From Eubacteriales bacterium (GTDB lineage Bacteria > Bacillota > Clostridia > Oscillospirales > Acutalibacteraceae): a stretch of DNA of 32,275 nt. The stretch is from NCBI GenBank assembly GCA_029219885.1, contig JAQXUH010000020.1:1-32275 (forward strand). The letters are read 5' to 3'. Below the pieces are notes generated by a model that had not been told where the DNA came from, did not search any database, and saw only the letters and a list, made by a program, of their open reading frames with translations. Below are positions 1 to 8,182 of this stretch, one piece after another (the stretch's first letter is position 1; every line of letters starts with the position of its first letter). A program made the translations under genes and the position numbers.

Positions 1-849
1 GAGGGCGTTGCAAAGCTTTCGACAACAGGCAATAAGCTCACATTGACTGCAACAAAGTATGTTGACAATTTCGAGCTGTCAGGTACGGCAAATGATTTGA
101 CAATTTCCGTTGACGCTTTCGATGATGCAGATATTAAGCTCTGCGGACTTACAATAACAAATGACGGCACCAAGGCAACTATCGACGATTGTATCAGGAT
201 AAACAATAAGTGCGGTGACAAGCCTGTTCTTGATGTAAACGGTAATCCGTCTTATGACACTGCAGGAAATCCGATAACAGAAAAAATCGTTCCGACAGTT
301 TCCGTTTCTGCCAAGGACGGCACGGAAAATAATCTTACTGTTAAGCAGACAGGCGGAAAGGCAATTCAGTGCGAAACAAAGCTTGAGCTTAAAGGCCACG
401 GCATTCTCAATATGGACACAGTTTCCACTTCCATTGACGCAAGAGCAAAGCTTTATATCAGGAATCTTACTCTGAATATTAAATCAGGTAACAGAGGTAT
501 TGATACTAAAGTTGATACTGTTGATGAGTACGGACAGCCTGACGAGGAATATTCAAATATCGAATTCGGCGGAAATGCTACAGTATCAATCAATTCCACC
601 GATGACGGCATACGCTGTAAGAATATGGAATTTACGGCTATTGATACAGCTCTCGGTGATACAGATTCTATTTTAACAATCGTAAGCGGTGCCGACGCTA
701 TTCAGCTTGAGGGCAAAAAGGGACTTACTATGTGTCAGGGAAAAGTTACTTTAACAGGTGCAAAGAAAAACCTTAACAACAAGTCAGCTCTTGTTACTCT
801 CAGCGGTACGGCAAAGCTCGTTGACGCAGACGGCAACAGCTTAGCATAA
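1..849 (+). CDS. Carbohydrate-binding domain-containing protein (Cthe_2159-like beta-helix), 5' truncated by window edge
   Basis: Frame open from base 1 to TAA at 847-849; repeated beta-helix-like motifs (LTISVDAFDDADIKLCGLTITNDG, NTDDGIRCKN-type SINSTDDGIRCKN, SGNRGIDTK) typical of Cthe_2159-like proteins. Confidence 0.75.
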   Translation, partial: EGVAKLSTTGNKLTLTATKYVDNFELSGTANDLTISVDAFDDADIKLCGLTITNDGTKATIDDCIRINNKCGDKPVLDVNGNPSYDTAGNPITEKIVPTVSVSAKDGTENNLTVKQTGGKAIQCETKLELKGHGILNMDTVSTSIDARAKLYIRNLTLNIKSGNRGIDTKVDTVDEYGQPDEEYSNIEFGGNATVSINSTDDGIRCKNMEFTAIDTALGDTDSILTIVSGADAIQLEGKKGLTMCQGKVTLTGAKKNLNNKSALVTLSGTAKLVDADGNSLA

Positions 850-870
850 AATAAAAAAGCACAAAATAAC

Positions 871-911
871 AAAAGCAATTCAAACAGCTAAAAACTGAAT
901 GAATTGCTTTT
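871..911. terminator. Bidirectional intrinsic terminator
   Basis: aaaagcaattca ... tgaattgctttt perfect 12-bp inverted repeat, A-rich left and T-rich right; lies between convergent ORFs 1-849 (+) and 948-1082 (-). Confidence 0.8.
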
Positions 912-947
912 ATTTTATACAGTATTATATATAATGCAAAATACAGG

Positions 948-1082
948 CTATCGCAAAATTGCAAAGCCCAAATCAATTACTCCGCCTAAAACCTTACTTG
1001 TCTTTTTCATATTAAGAGTTTCGGCAAACCAAAGAAGTATAAGTGCAACAAGAATTGCAATAACCAAAGTCTTTTCTGTCAT
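948..1082 (-). CDS. Small (44 aa) single-pass membrane protein, uncharacterised
   Basis: Minus strand ATG at 1082-1080, TAG at 950-948: MTEKTLVIAILVALILLWFAETLNMKKTSKVLGGVIDLGFAILR. Preceded by AAGGAGG with 7-nt spacing (cacgAAGGAGGcagttttATG). Strong hydrophobic N-terminal helix. Too short for the supplied ORF track. Confidence 0.65.
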   Translation of the reverse strand: MTEKTLVIAILVALILLWFAETLNMKKTSKVLGGVIDLGFAILR

Positions 1083-1182
1083 AAAACTGCCTCCTTCGTG
1101 TTAATAATATTATATACTATTTCGAAAATAAATCAAGTAAATTTATTGAAAATGACAGAAATAAAAAAATTGAAAAATATCG

Positions 1183-1211
1183 TTGAAATATCTGTTGATA
1201 TGATTTATAAT
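1183..1211 (+). promoter_or_regulatory. Sigma-A type promoter for oadG/oadB-like pair
   Basis: TTGAAA (1183-1188) - 17 bp - TATAAT (1206-1211), ~34 bp upstream of GTG 1245. Confidence 0.65.
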
Positions 1212-1244
1212 AATAACCAAATTTTGTATAATGGGGGAATATAG

Positions 1245-1658
1245 GTGAGTCCGATTTTAATGTTAGTTGCGGACAGAAGTGCTATGTTTACAGCTACGGT
1301 TGTAATCGCCGGTATCAGCATAGTTTTAGGCGTACTTCTGCTCCTGATTTTAGTATTCTATCTTTTCGGTGCTATTGTTTCAAAGGCTGAAAGTAAAGGA
1401 AAGGGCAAGGGTAAGAAAAAGGATGATGTTCCTGCTCCTGCTCCTGCCGTAAAGCCTGCTCCTGCCGCTGTTAAGAATACAGCTCCTGCTCCTGTTGTTG
1501 AACAGGGAATAAGCGGTGAGGTTGTGGCTGCTATTGCCGCCGCCGTTGCTGTCAGCGAGGGACCTCAGGCAGTTGTCAGGTCAATCAAAAAGGTTAACGT
1601 AGGCGGAAGAAATCCTTGGGCGTCCGCTGCTGTTTCAGAAAACACCAGACCTTTTTAG
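1245..1658 (+). CDS. OadG-family sodium pump decarboxylase gamma-like subunit
   Basis: GTG start with gggggaat RBS; N-terminal TM helix, Lys-rich then Pro/Ala-rich linker, C-terminal NPWASAAVSENTRPF motif; directly upstream of the beta subunit. Confidence 0.75.
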   Translation: MSPILMLVADRSAMFTATVVIAGISIVLGVLLLLILVFYLFGAIVSKAESKGKGKGKKKDDVPAPAPAVKPAPAAVKNTAPAPVVEQGISGEVVAAIAAAVAVSEGPQAVVRSIKKVNVGGRNPWASAAVSENTRPF

Positions 1659-1672
1659 GAGGATAAATATAT

Positions 1673-2893
1673 ATGGAGATAATTCAGGGCGTTTGGGAAG
1701 TTATTGTCAGCATCTTCGCAAACTCAGGCTATGCCTATTTCTTTACTGCTGACGGCGGATATAAAAACTTTATTATGCTTCTTATGGCTTTTATTTTCCT
1801 TTATTTAGGAATTAAAAAAGGCTTTGAACCGCTTCTTATGATACCTATTGCATTCGGTATGCTCCTTGCGAATATACCCGGTGCGAATTTGGCGGTACAG
1901 TATCACGACCTTGAGGGCTTCAGAGATTTGATTGCCGGCAGGATGATTAACGAGGCAACGGGTGCTGTTTGTACGCCGGGACTTATGGATTTCCTGTACT
2001 TCGGCGTTAAGGCGGGAGTTTATCCTCCACTTATCTTCCTCGGTATCGGTGCAATGACCGACTTTGCTCCGCTTATTGCAAGACCAAGCAGCTTTATACT
2101 TGGTGCTGCTGCTCAGTTCGGTATCTTCTTTACTTATGTTGGTGCTATTCTTTTAGGCTTTGCTCCTAACGAGGCAGGCTCAATCGCTATTATCGGCGGT
2201 GCTGACGGACCTACGGCTATTTTCGTAACGTCTATGCTGGCTCCTGGACTTCTCGGTACAATTGCCGTTGCGGCGTATTCCTATATGGCTCTCGTTCCGC
2301 TTATTCAGCCGCCTATTATGCGTGCTCTCACCACAAAGAAAGAGCGTTCGGTTGTTATGGGCAATCTTCGTCCTGTATCAAAGCTTGAGAAAATCTTGTT
2401 CCCGATTATGGTAACAGTTATTGTTTCACTTCTTCTTCCTGACGCTGCTGCTCTTGTTGGTATGCTTATGCTCGGTAACCTGCTTAAGGAAAGCGGAAGA
2501 ACAGAGAGAATTGCAAAGGCTGCTCAGAATGAGCTTATGAATATCGTTACAATTCTTCTCGGACTTTCAGTAGGTGCAACCACCTCTGCTGACAGTTTCC
2601 TCAATTTCAACACCTTGAAGATTGTTGCTTTGGGACTTATCGCATTCTGTCTCGGTACAGCCTGCGGTGTTCTGTTCGGTAAGCTTATGTACATCTTCTC
2701 CAAGGGTAAGATTAATCCGCTTATCGGTTCAGCAGGTGTATCTGCCGTTCCTATGGCAGCTCGTGTTTCACAGAAAGAGGGACAGAAAGAGAATCCTGCA
2801 AACTTCCTGCTTATGCACGCTATGGGACCGAATGTATCAGGCGTTATCGGCTCTGCCGTTGCAGCAGGTATACTTCTCACACTTCTTAAGTAA
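1673..2893 (+). CDS. oadB: Sodium ion-translocating decarboxylase subunit beta (OadB/GcdB/MmdB family)
   Basis: 406 aa polytopic membrane protein with family-characteristic [17 protein letters not shown] and [13 protein letters not shown] motifs; RBS aggagg. Confidence 0.93.
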   Translation: MEIIQGVWEVIVSIFANSGYAYFFTADGGYKNFIMLLMAFIFLYLGIKKGFEPLLMIPIAFGMLLANIPGANLAVQYHDLEGFRDLIAGRMINEATGAVCTPGLMDFLYFGVKAGVYPPLIFLGIGAMTDFAPLIARPSSFILGAAAQFGIFFTYVGAILLGFAPNEAGSIAIIGGADGPTAIFVTSMLAPGLLGTIAVAAYSYMALVPLIQPPIMRALTTKKERSVVMGNLRPVSKLEKILFPIMVTVIVSLLLPDAAALVGMLMLGNLLKESGRTERIAKAAQNELMNIVTILLGLSVGATTSADSFLNFNTLKIVALGLIAFCLGTACGVLFGKLMYIFSKGKINPLIGSAGVSAVPMAARVSQKEGQKENPANFLLMHAMGPNVSGVIGSAVAAGILLTLLK

Positions 2894-2938
2894 GAGGTAC
2901 GCTTGAGAATTTTATAAAAAGTGTAAAACGAATATTTT

Positions 2939-2972
2939 AGTTAGGGTGACAGCGTGTCGCCCTAACTTTTTT
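2939..2972 (+). terminator. Intrinsic terminator after the beta subunit, immediately 5' of pcrA
   Basis: aGTTAGGGtGACA gcg TGTCgCCCTAACttttttt stem-loop plus U-tract. Confidence 0.85.
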
Positions 2973-2986
2973 AAGGAGAAAAATTT

Positions 2987-5173
2987 ATGCCTTTAAACGA
3001 AATGCAGCAGCTTGCTGTTAATACTACCGAGGGACCTCTCCTCATTCTTGCAGGTGCAGGCTCGGGAAAAACTACTGTTCTTGTCAGCAGAGTTCAGCAT
3101 ATTATCGAGTCAGGACTTGCTCAGCCGTGGCAGGTTCTCGCCATTACCTTTACTAATAAGGCAGCAGGCGAGCTTAGAGAAAGACTTATTTCCGCCATCG
3201 GCGAGGAGGCTAACAGCATTTGGGCTCATACTTTCCACAGCTGCTGTTCAAGAATTTTAAGACGTTTCGGTGACAGATTAGGCTACACAAGTCACTTTAC
3301 AATCTACGATACAGACGATTCAAAGCGTGTTATGAAGCAATGTCAGAAGCAGCTTGGAATCGAAGATAAATTTATCAATCATAAGTCAATTTTAAACGAA
3401 ATCAGCAGAGCAAAGGATAGCCTTATTGACCCGCAGGAGTACAAGGCAACCTCGCAAAACGATTTCAGGAAAAGCAAAATCGCACAATGCTATGAGCTTT
3501 ATCAGCAGGAGCTTTTAAAGTCTGACGCTATGGACTTTGACGATATTATTTTCAATACTGTTAAGCTTTTGCAGGAAAACGAGGATGTCAGGGACCTTTA
3601 TCAAACGCAGTTCAAATACGTTATGGTAGACGAGTATCAGGACACAAACCACGCTCAGTATGTGCTCACCTCACTTCTTGCAGGCAAGTACGAGAATATC
3701 TGCGTTGTTGGTGATGATGACCAGAGTATTTACCGCTTCAGAGGTGCTACTATCGAGAATATCCTGTCCTTTGAACAGCAGTACAAGGGTGCAAAGGTTA
3801 TTCGCCTTGAGGAAAATTACCGCTCTACTCAAAACATTCTTGACGGTGCAAATGCCGTTATTGCAAACAATAAAAACAGAAAAGGCAAAACACTTTTCAC
3901 AAATTCCGGTGCAGGCGAGAAGATTGTTGTCAATACCGTTATGAACGAGTCCGACGAGTCGCAGTATATCGTTGACGAGATTTTGAAAAATGTTAAAAAC
4001 GGCAGAAAGTTCAGCGACCACGCTATTCTTTACAGAATGAACGCTCAGTCCAGAAACCTTGAAATTATGCTGACAAAAAGCGGTATTTCCCACAGAATTA
4101 TCGGCGGTCACCGTTTCTTTGACAGAAAGGAAATCAAGGATATCGTTTCCTATCTTGCAGTAATCAACAATCCTGCGGATAATGTAAGACTTCAAAGAAT
4201 TATCAATGTTCCAAAGCGTGGAATCGGCGACACAATGATGGCTAACGTTATGGAAATTTCAGCAGGCTTGGGCATTTCCGCTTTCGAGGTTTGCGAAAGA
4301 GCAGACGAGTTCCAAAAGACCTCACGCAGTGCCTCAAAGCTTATGGGCTTTGCGTCAATGATAAAGCATTTTCAGCAGTGTCTTGACGAAAAAATGCCGT
4401 TGACCGATTTACTTCAGGAGATTTTGGAGTCAACTAAATATCTTGATTATCTCAACGAGGACCCTGAAACCTATGAGGACAGAGCCAACAATATCAAGGA
4501 ACTTTCATCAATGTTCGTCAAGTATCAGGAGGAAAGCGACGAGCCGCAGCTTTCGGAATTTTTAGAGGATGTTGCACTTATTTCCGATATCGATTCATAC
4601 AATGAGGACGAAGATTCTGTTGTTTTGATGACGCTTCATTCAGCCAAGGGACTTGAGTTTCCTGTGGTTTTCATTCCCGGTATGGAAGAGGGAATTTTCC
4701 CAGGGAATCAGTCAATGTACAGCGAAGAGGAGCTTGAAGAGGAACGCCGTCTTGCCTACGTGGGAATTACACGAGCAAAGGAAAAGCTGTATCTTATCAA
4801 CGCTCAGCAGAGAATGCTTTACGGCACCACCTCAAGAAATATGCAATCAAGATTTGTTAAGGAAATTCCGTCAGGCGTTACAGAGGATGTTTCTACAAAA
4901 ATTCACACCACAAACGTCAGCCGTTTTGCCTCTCTCAAAACTGCCCACGCACCAACAAGCGACAACGCACGTAAGTTTGGTCAGGCAGGTAATGTTACGG
5001 CACAGGCTCACGCCGATTACAAGGTGGGCGATACTGTTATTCATAAGAGCTTCGGCACAGGCACAATTCTCTCACTTCAGCCTATGGGTAACGACACTCT
5101 TATGGAGGTCGCTTTTGACAAGGCAGGCACCAAAAAGATGATGGCAAACTTCGCAAGACTTGAAAAGGCTTAA
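2987..5173 (+). CDS. pcrA: ATP-dependent DNA helicase PcrA/UvrD (SF1A)
   Basis: 728 aa with Walker A GAGSGKT, DEYQDTN, VGDDDQSIYRFRGA, LMTLHSAKGLEFPVVFIPGMEEGIFP, VGITRAKEKLYL and C-terminal Tudor-like region; RBS aaggag. Confidence 0.96.
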   Translation: MPLNEMQQLAVNTTEGPLLILAGAGSGKTTVLVSRVQHIIESGLAQPWQVLAITFTNKAAGELRERLISAIGEEANSIWAHTFHSCCSRILRRFGDRLGYTSHFTIYDTDDSKRVMKQCQKQLGIEDKFINHKSILNEISRAKDSLIDPQEYKATSQNDFRKSKIAQCYELYQQELLKSDAMDFDDIIFNTVKLLQENEDVRDLYQTQFKYVMVDEYQDTNHAQYVLTSLLAGKYENICVVGDDDQSIYRFRGATIENILSFEQQYKGAKVIRLEENYRSTQNILDGANAVIANNKNRKGKTLFTNSGAGEKIVVNTVMNESDESQYIVDEILKNVKNGRKFSDHAILYRMNAQSRNLEIMLTKSGISHRIIGGHRFFDRKEIKDIVSYLAVINNPADNVRLQRIINVPKRGIGDTMMANVMEISAGLGISAFEVCERADEFQKTSRSASKLMGFASMIKHFQQCLDEKMPLTDLLQEILESTKYLDYLNEDPETYEDRANNIKELSSMFVKYQEESDEPQLSEFLEDVALISDIDSYNEDEDSVVLMTLHSAKGLEFPVVFIPGMEEGIFPGNQSMYSEEELEEERRLAYVGITRAKEKLYLINAQQRMLYGTTSRNMQSRFVKEIPSGVTEDVSTKIHTTNVSRFASLKTAHAPTSDNARKFGQAGNVTAQAHADYKVGDTVIHKSFGTGTILSLQPMGNDTLMEVAFDKAGTKKMMANFARLEKA

Positions 5174-5289
5174 AAATTTTTTCGTCAATATATATCGTGG
5201 GCTGCGAAAAATCGTCATAATTTTGCCACAAGGTATTGTGTTTGCGGTATTTTGTAAACTTTCTTTTAAAATTTTAACGTAAAAAATGC

Positions 5290-5318
5290 TTTACTTTTTT
5301 ATATAATAGTGATATAAT
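5290..5318 (+). promoter_or_regulatory. Sigma-A type promoter for surface protein gene
   Basis: TTTACT (5290-5295) - 17 bp - TATAAT (5313-5318), 45 bp upstream of ATG 5364. Confidence 0.65.
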
Positions 5319-5363
5319 CATTATAAATAATCGAGTTTAATATTAAATTGAGGTGCATTAAAG

Positions 5364-5927
5364 ATGAAAAAATTACTTTCAATTGTTCTTTCAGCAATTA
5401 TGGCTGTAACTATGTGTACTGCGGCAGCTCTTCCTGCTTTTGCAGCAGACCCTGTTAAGAGCCCGACAGCAGCTACTCTCATTGACGGCAAGGTTACTCC
5501 TACCGTAAACGGTGAGAACAAGCAGGGCGTTATCTACGGCCCAAGCAGCACAAACTCAAACGAAGTAACTTTCAGATATGACGGCGAAGGCACTCTTATC
5601 GGTTGGGAAACAAACCTTCTTGACCTCGGCCTTGTTTCAGGTACTGACTTCACTTTGGTTAATAACGATGACGGCTCTATGACTGTTACATTCATTTCAC
5701 AGAATGCTATCGGCAAGTGGAACGACGGTATGGTTAAGGTTAACGCTCTTGTTGATTTCGACGAGGAAGAACCAACAGAGGAAGAGCCTGAGGAAGAAGA
5801 AACAACTAAGAATGAGTCTTCAAAATCTCCTTCAACCGGTGCTTCTACAGTAGCAGCAGCATCAATCGCAGCAGCAGGTGCAGGTATTGCAGTTCTCGCA
5901 GCTGTAAAGAAGAGAGACGCTGAATAA
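5364..5927 (+). CDS. Secreted, sortase-anchored surface protein with SPSTG-type sorting signal
   Basis: Signal peptide MKKLLSIVLSAIMAVTMCTAAALPAFAA; acidic linker EEEPTEEEPEEEE; C-terminal SPSTG - hydrophobic segment (ASTVAAASIAAAGAGIAVLAAV) - KKRDAE, i.e. a tripartite cell-wall sorting signal. Confidence 0.85.
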   Translation: MKKLLSIVLSAIMAVTMCTAAALPAFAADPVKSPTAATLIDGKVTPTVNGENKQGVIYGPSSTNSNEVTFRYDGEGTLIGWETNLLDLGLVSGTDFTLVNNDDGSMTVTFISQNAIGKWNDGMVKVNALVDFDEEEPTEEEPEEEETTKNESSKSPSTGASTVAAASIAAAGAGIAVLAAVKKRDAE

Positions 5928-5942
5928 TTTAAGTTAAGAAAA

Positions 5943-5975
5943 GGCCTGTTTGCCTATGGTGAACAGGTCATTTTT
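5943..5975 (+). terminator. Intrinsic terminator/attenuator between surface protein and sortase genes
   Basis: GGCCTGTTT gcctatggt GAACAGGTC stem (9 bp incl. two G-U wobbles) followed by aTTTTT. Confidence 0.65.
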
Positions 5976-6003
5976 AATATATCAAAGATTTTTGGTGATA
6001 ACT

Positions 6004-6777
6004 TTGGCTGATAATTTCAACAGCACTGACGGCAGAGAAGATAAAAAGGACAGGCAGAACAATAAATCTAAAAAAATTCTCATATTTATTATTGTATTTA
6101 TTCTTGTTTTCGTTATTGTAATGGCTGTGCTGAATGTGTATAATAAAAGTGTGTCCACTCCACCTGAGGAAACAACTGTAACAACGCAGACCCAATCTCA
6201 GCAGGTGACGGTGGAAAATCCAATTGATTTTGATACACTTCAAAGCGGTAATGACGAGATTTATGCCTGGATAAAAATCGACGATACTAAGGTGGATTAT
6301 CCAATTGTGCAGAGCAAAAGCGACGACGCCTTTTATCTTCGCCACAAGGCAGAGGACAAATCTTGGTCCTCAAGCGGTGCAATTTATACAGAGCTTGCAA
6401 ATACAAAAACGTTTGGCGATTACGTAACAGTAATCTACGGCCACAACGGATACAGCGATTCAATGTTTACAACTCTTCACTATTTTGAGAAAGAGGAGTT
6501 TTTCAACAGCCATCCGTATTTTTATATTTACACACCTACGAAAAGGCTGAAGTATCAGGTGGTTTCGGCATTTAAGTATGATGACAGGCATATTCTCAAT
6601 TCCTTTGATTTTGCAAAGGAGGAGGTTTTGACTGATTTTCAGCAGATGATTCAGGACCCGGATTCCTCGCTGAAGAACGTGAGAACGGAGCTTGATACCG
6701 AAATCAACACAAAAAGCAGAATAGTAGTTCTCTCTACTTGTATCACAAATCAAAAAAGCAGCAGATATTTAGTATGA
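6004..6777 (+). CDS. Class B sortase (C-terminus apparently truncated by in-frame TGA)
   Basis: Track ORF starts at 5950 inside the terminator hairpin; more likely TTG 6004 (GGTGA 5 nt upstream): MADNFNSTDGRED.... N-terminal TM; catalytic His in YGHNGYSDSMF, Cys in VVLSTC, Arg in SSRYLV; DYPIVQ, IYTELAN motifs typical of SrtB. Confidence 0.88.
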   Translation: MADNFNSTDGREDKKDRQNNKSKKILIFIIVFILVFVIVMAVLNVYNKSVSTPPEETTVTTQTQSQQVTVENPIDFDTLQSGNDEIYAWIKIDDTKVDYPIVQSKSDDAFYLRHKAEDKSWSSSGAIYTELANTKTFGDYVTVIYGHNGYSDSMFTTLHYFEKEEFFNSHPYFYIYTPTKRLKYQVVSAFKYDDRHILNSFDFAKEEVLTDFQQMIQDPDSSLKNVRTELDTEINTKSRIVVLSTCITNQKSSRYLV

Positions 6778-6793
6778 GGAGTATTAGTGGAAA

Positions 6794-8161
6794 ATGAAAA
6801 AACCAATTGACCCCAATTTAGATAATTTAATAGATGACGCTCTTATGGCTGATGATATCAGCAACGCCGAGGTGCCTGCTGACGAGCCGAAAATTGAGGA
6901 TAATCATTTCACGGCGGAGAATTTCCCTGAGGGCACAAGCCGTTTGCAGAATGAATCAGAGGAAACTCAGCTGAGTATTGAAACAGTTGATAAGTCACAG
7001 CAAAGGCATCATCACCATCATCATTCATCAAATAGCTCATCAGCTCATCATTCGTCGGGAAGTTCGTCAGGTCATCATCATTCGTCGGGCAGCTCGTCAA
7101 GTCATCATCATTCGTCAAAGCACCATTCATCAAAGAAAAAGAAGAAAAAGCTTTCTACCTCAGCAAAAATTGCTATTGCAGTTTTGCTTATTCTGCTTTT
7201 TCTCATTCTTGCAATAGTTTTCACTGTGGTTTATCTTGAAAGCCACGGAAAAAGTGATATGAAAAACGTTTCGGAAGATACTTCCTACGAGGAGGTTATC
7301 GAGTACAAAGGTCAGTCCTATGTTTATAACGACGACGTTATTTCTATTGCATTTATCGGCGTTGACAAGCGTGATTTAGGACTTGAGGACGGCGTTGTAG
7401 GTACTGCGGGACAGGCTGACGCCGACGTGCTTTTTACAGTTAATACGCAGACGGGCAGAGTTAAGGTTATTGCCGTACCGAGAGATACAATGGTCGACGT
7501 TGACCTTTATTCCGAAAGCGGAATTTTCCTCAGAAGTGAGGAGCTTCAGCTGTGTCTCAGCTATGCTTACGGCGACGGCAAGGAGTCCTCGGCACAGAAT
7601 GTTACTACATCCTTGAGCCGTATTCTTTACGATGTTCCGGTGAATAAATATTTCGCTCTTGACCTTAACGGCATTGCTCCTATCAATGACGCTATCGGCG
7701 GTGTAACAGTAACATCACTTTACGATTTTGACGATATCGGAGTTAAAAAAGGCGACGAAATTCATCTTGAGGGCGACCTGACAGAAAAGTATGTCAGAAC
7801 GAGAGATTTAGATACAGTTAATGCGTCGCTTAACAGAACGGCACGTCAGGTACAGTATATTAAGGCCTTTGCCGGTCAGGTTGTGCCGGCAGTTATGCAG
7901 GATTTCAGCATAATCAGCAGTCTTTACAATACCGCCGCTGATTACAGCACTACTAATCTTTCTCTTTCAAATGCAACATACCTTGCGTCTTTGCTTATTT
8001 CAAAGGGAGTTACAGATTTTGAGACTGTTACTCTTGAGGGCGAAATGGTAGAAAGCGACAAGAAAGATTATGCCGACTTCGTTTATGCTGAATTTTATCC
8101 TGACGAGGATAAGCTTATGGAGGTTGTTCTTGACACCTTCTACACAAAACAGGAGAAATAA
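6794..8161 (+). CDS. LytR-CpsA-Psr (LCP) family protein with His/Ser/Lys-rich N-terminal cytoplasmic region
   Basis: TM helix (IAIAVLLILLFLILAIVFTVVYL) followed by the LCP domain (IAFIGVDKRD, DADVLFTVNTQTGRVKVIAVPRDTMVDV, INDAIGGVTV, KYVRTRDLD). Confidence 0.88.
   Translation: MKKPIDPNLDNLIDDALMADDISNAEVPADEPKIEDNHFTAENFPEGTSRLQNESEETQLSIETVDKSQQRHHHHHHSSNSSSAHHSSGSSSGHHHSSGSSSSHHHSSKHHSSKKKKKKLSTSAKIAIAVLLILLFLILAIVFTVVYLESHGKSDMKNVSEDTSYEEVIEYKGQSYVYNDDVISIAFIGVDKRDLGLEDGVVGTAGQADADVLFTVNTQTGRVKVIAVPRDTMVDVDLYSESGIFLRSEELQLCLSYAYGDGKESSAQNVTTSLSRILYDVPVNKYFALDLNGIAPINDAIGGVTVTSLYDFDDIGVKKGDEIHLEGDLTEKYVRTRDLDTVNASLNRTARQVQYIKAFAGQVVPAVMQDFSIISSLYNTAADYSTTNLSLSNATYLASLLISKGVTDFETVTLEGEMVESDKKDYADFVYAEFYPDEDKLMEVVLDTFYTKQEK
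7007..7150 (+). repeat. Low-complexity/tandem-repeat DNA encoding His/Ser-rich then poly-Lys tract
   Basis: (cat)n and tcg/tca runs with imperfect ~30-bp repeats (tcatcatcattcgtcgggcagctcgtcaag-like); encodes HHHHHHSSNSSSAHHSSGSSSGHHHSSGSSSSHHHSSKHHSSKKKKKK. Confidence 0.85.
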
Positions 8162-8182
8162 AATAAACAAGGAGTTTTATTT

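Noticed and set aside
904-1104. + strand 66-aa ORF in the track
   Set aside because: No RBS, starts inside the terminator, antisense to the much better supported 44-aa minus-strand smORF.
1425-1505. Tandem repeat/CRISPR-like repetition in the gamma-subunit gene
   Set aside because: Simple gct-cct codon repetition encoding a Pro/Ala linker; no spacers.
3671-4195. 174-aa minus-strand ORF inside pcrA
   Set aside because: Antisense shadow ORF over conserved helicase motifs.
6775-6777. Genome-wide UGA reassignment (as in SR1/Gracilibacteria)
   Set aside because: Tryptophan and glycine use standard codons throughout, the only other TGA gene stop seen (29168) lies just before a terminator, and the extended sortase frame itself ends in TGA; a local event is more likely.
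7007-7024. His6 as an engineered tag/vector contamination
   Set aside because: Tract is embedded in a longer irregular His/Ser region inside a native LCP gene with normal chromosomal flanks.
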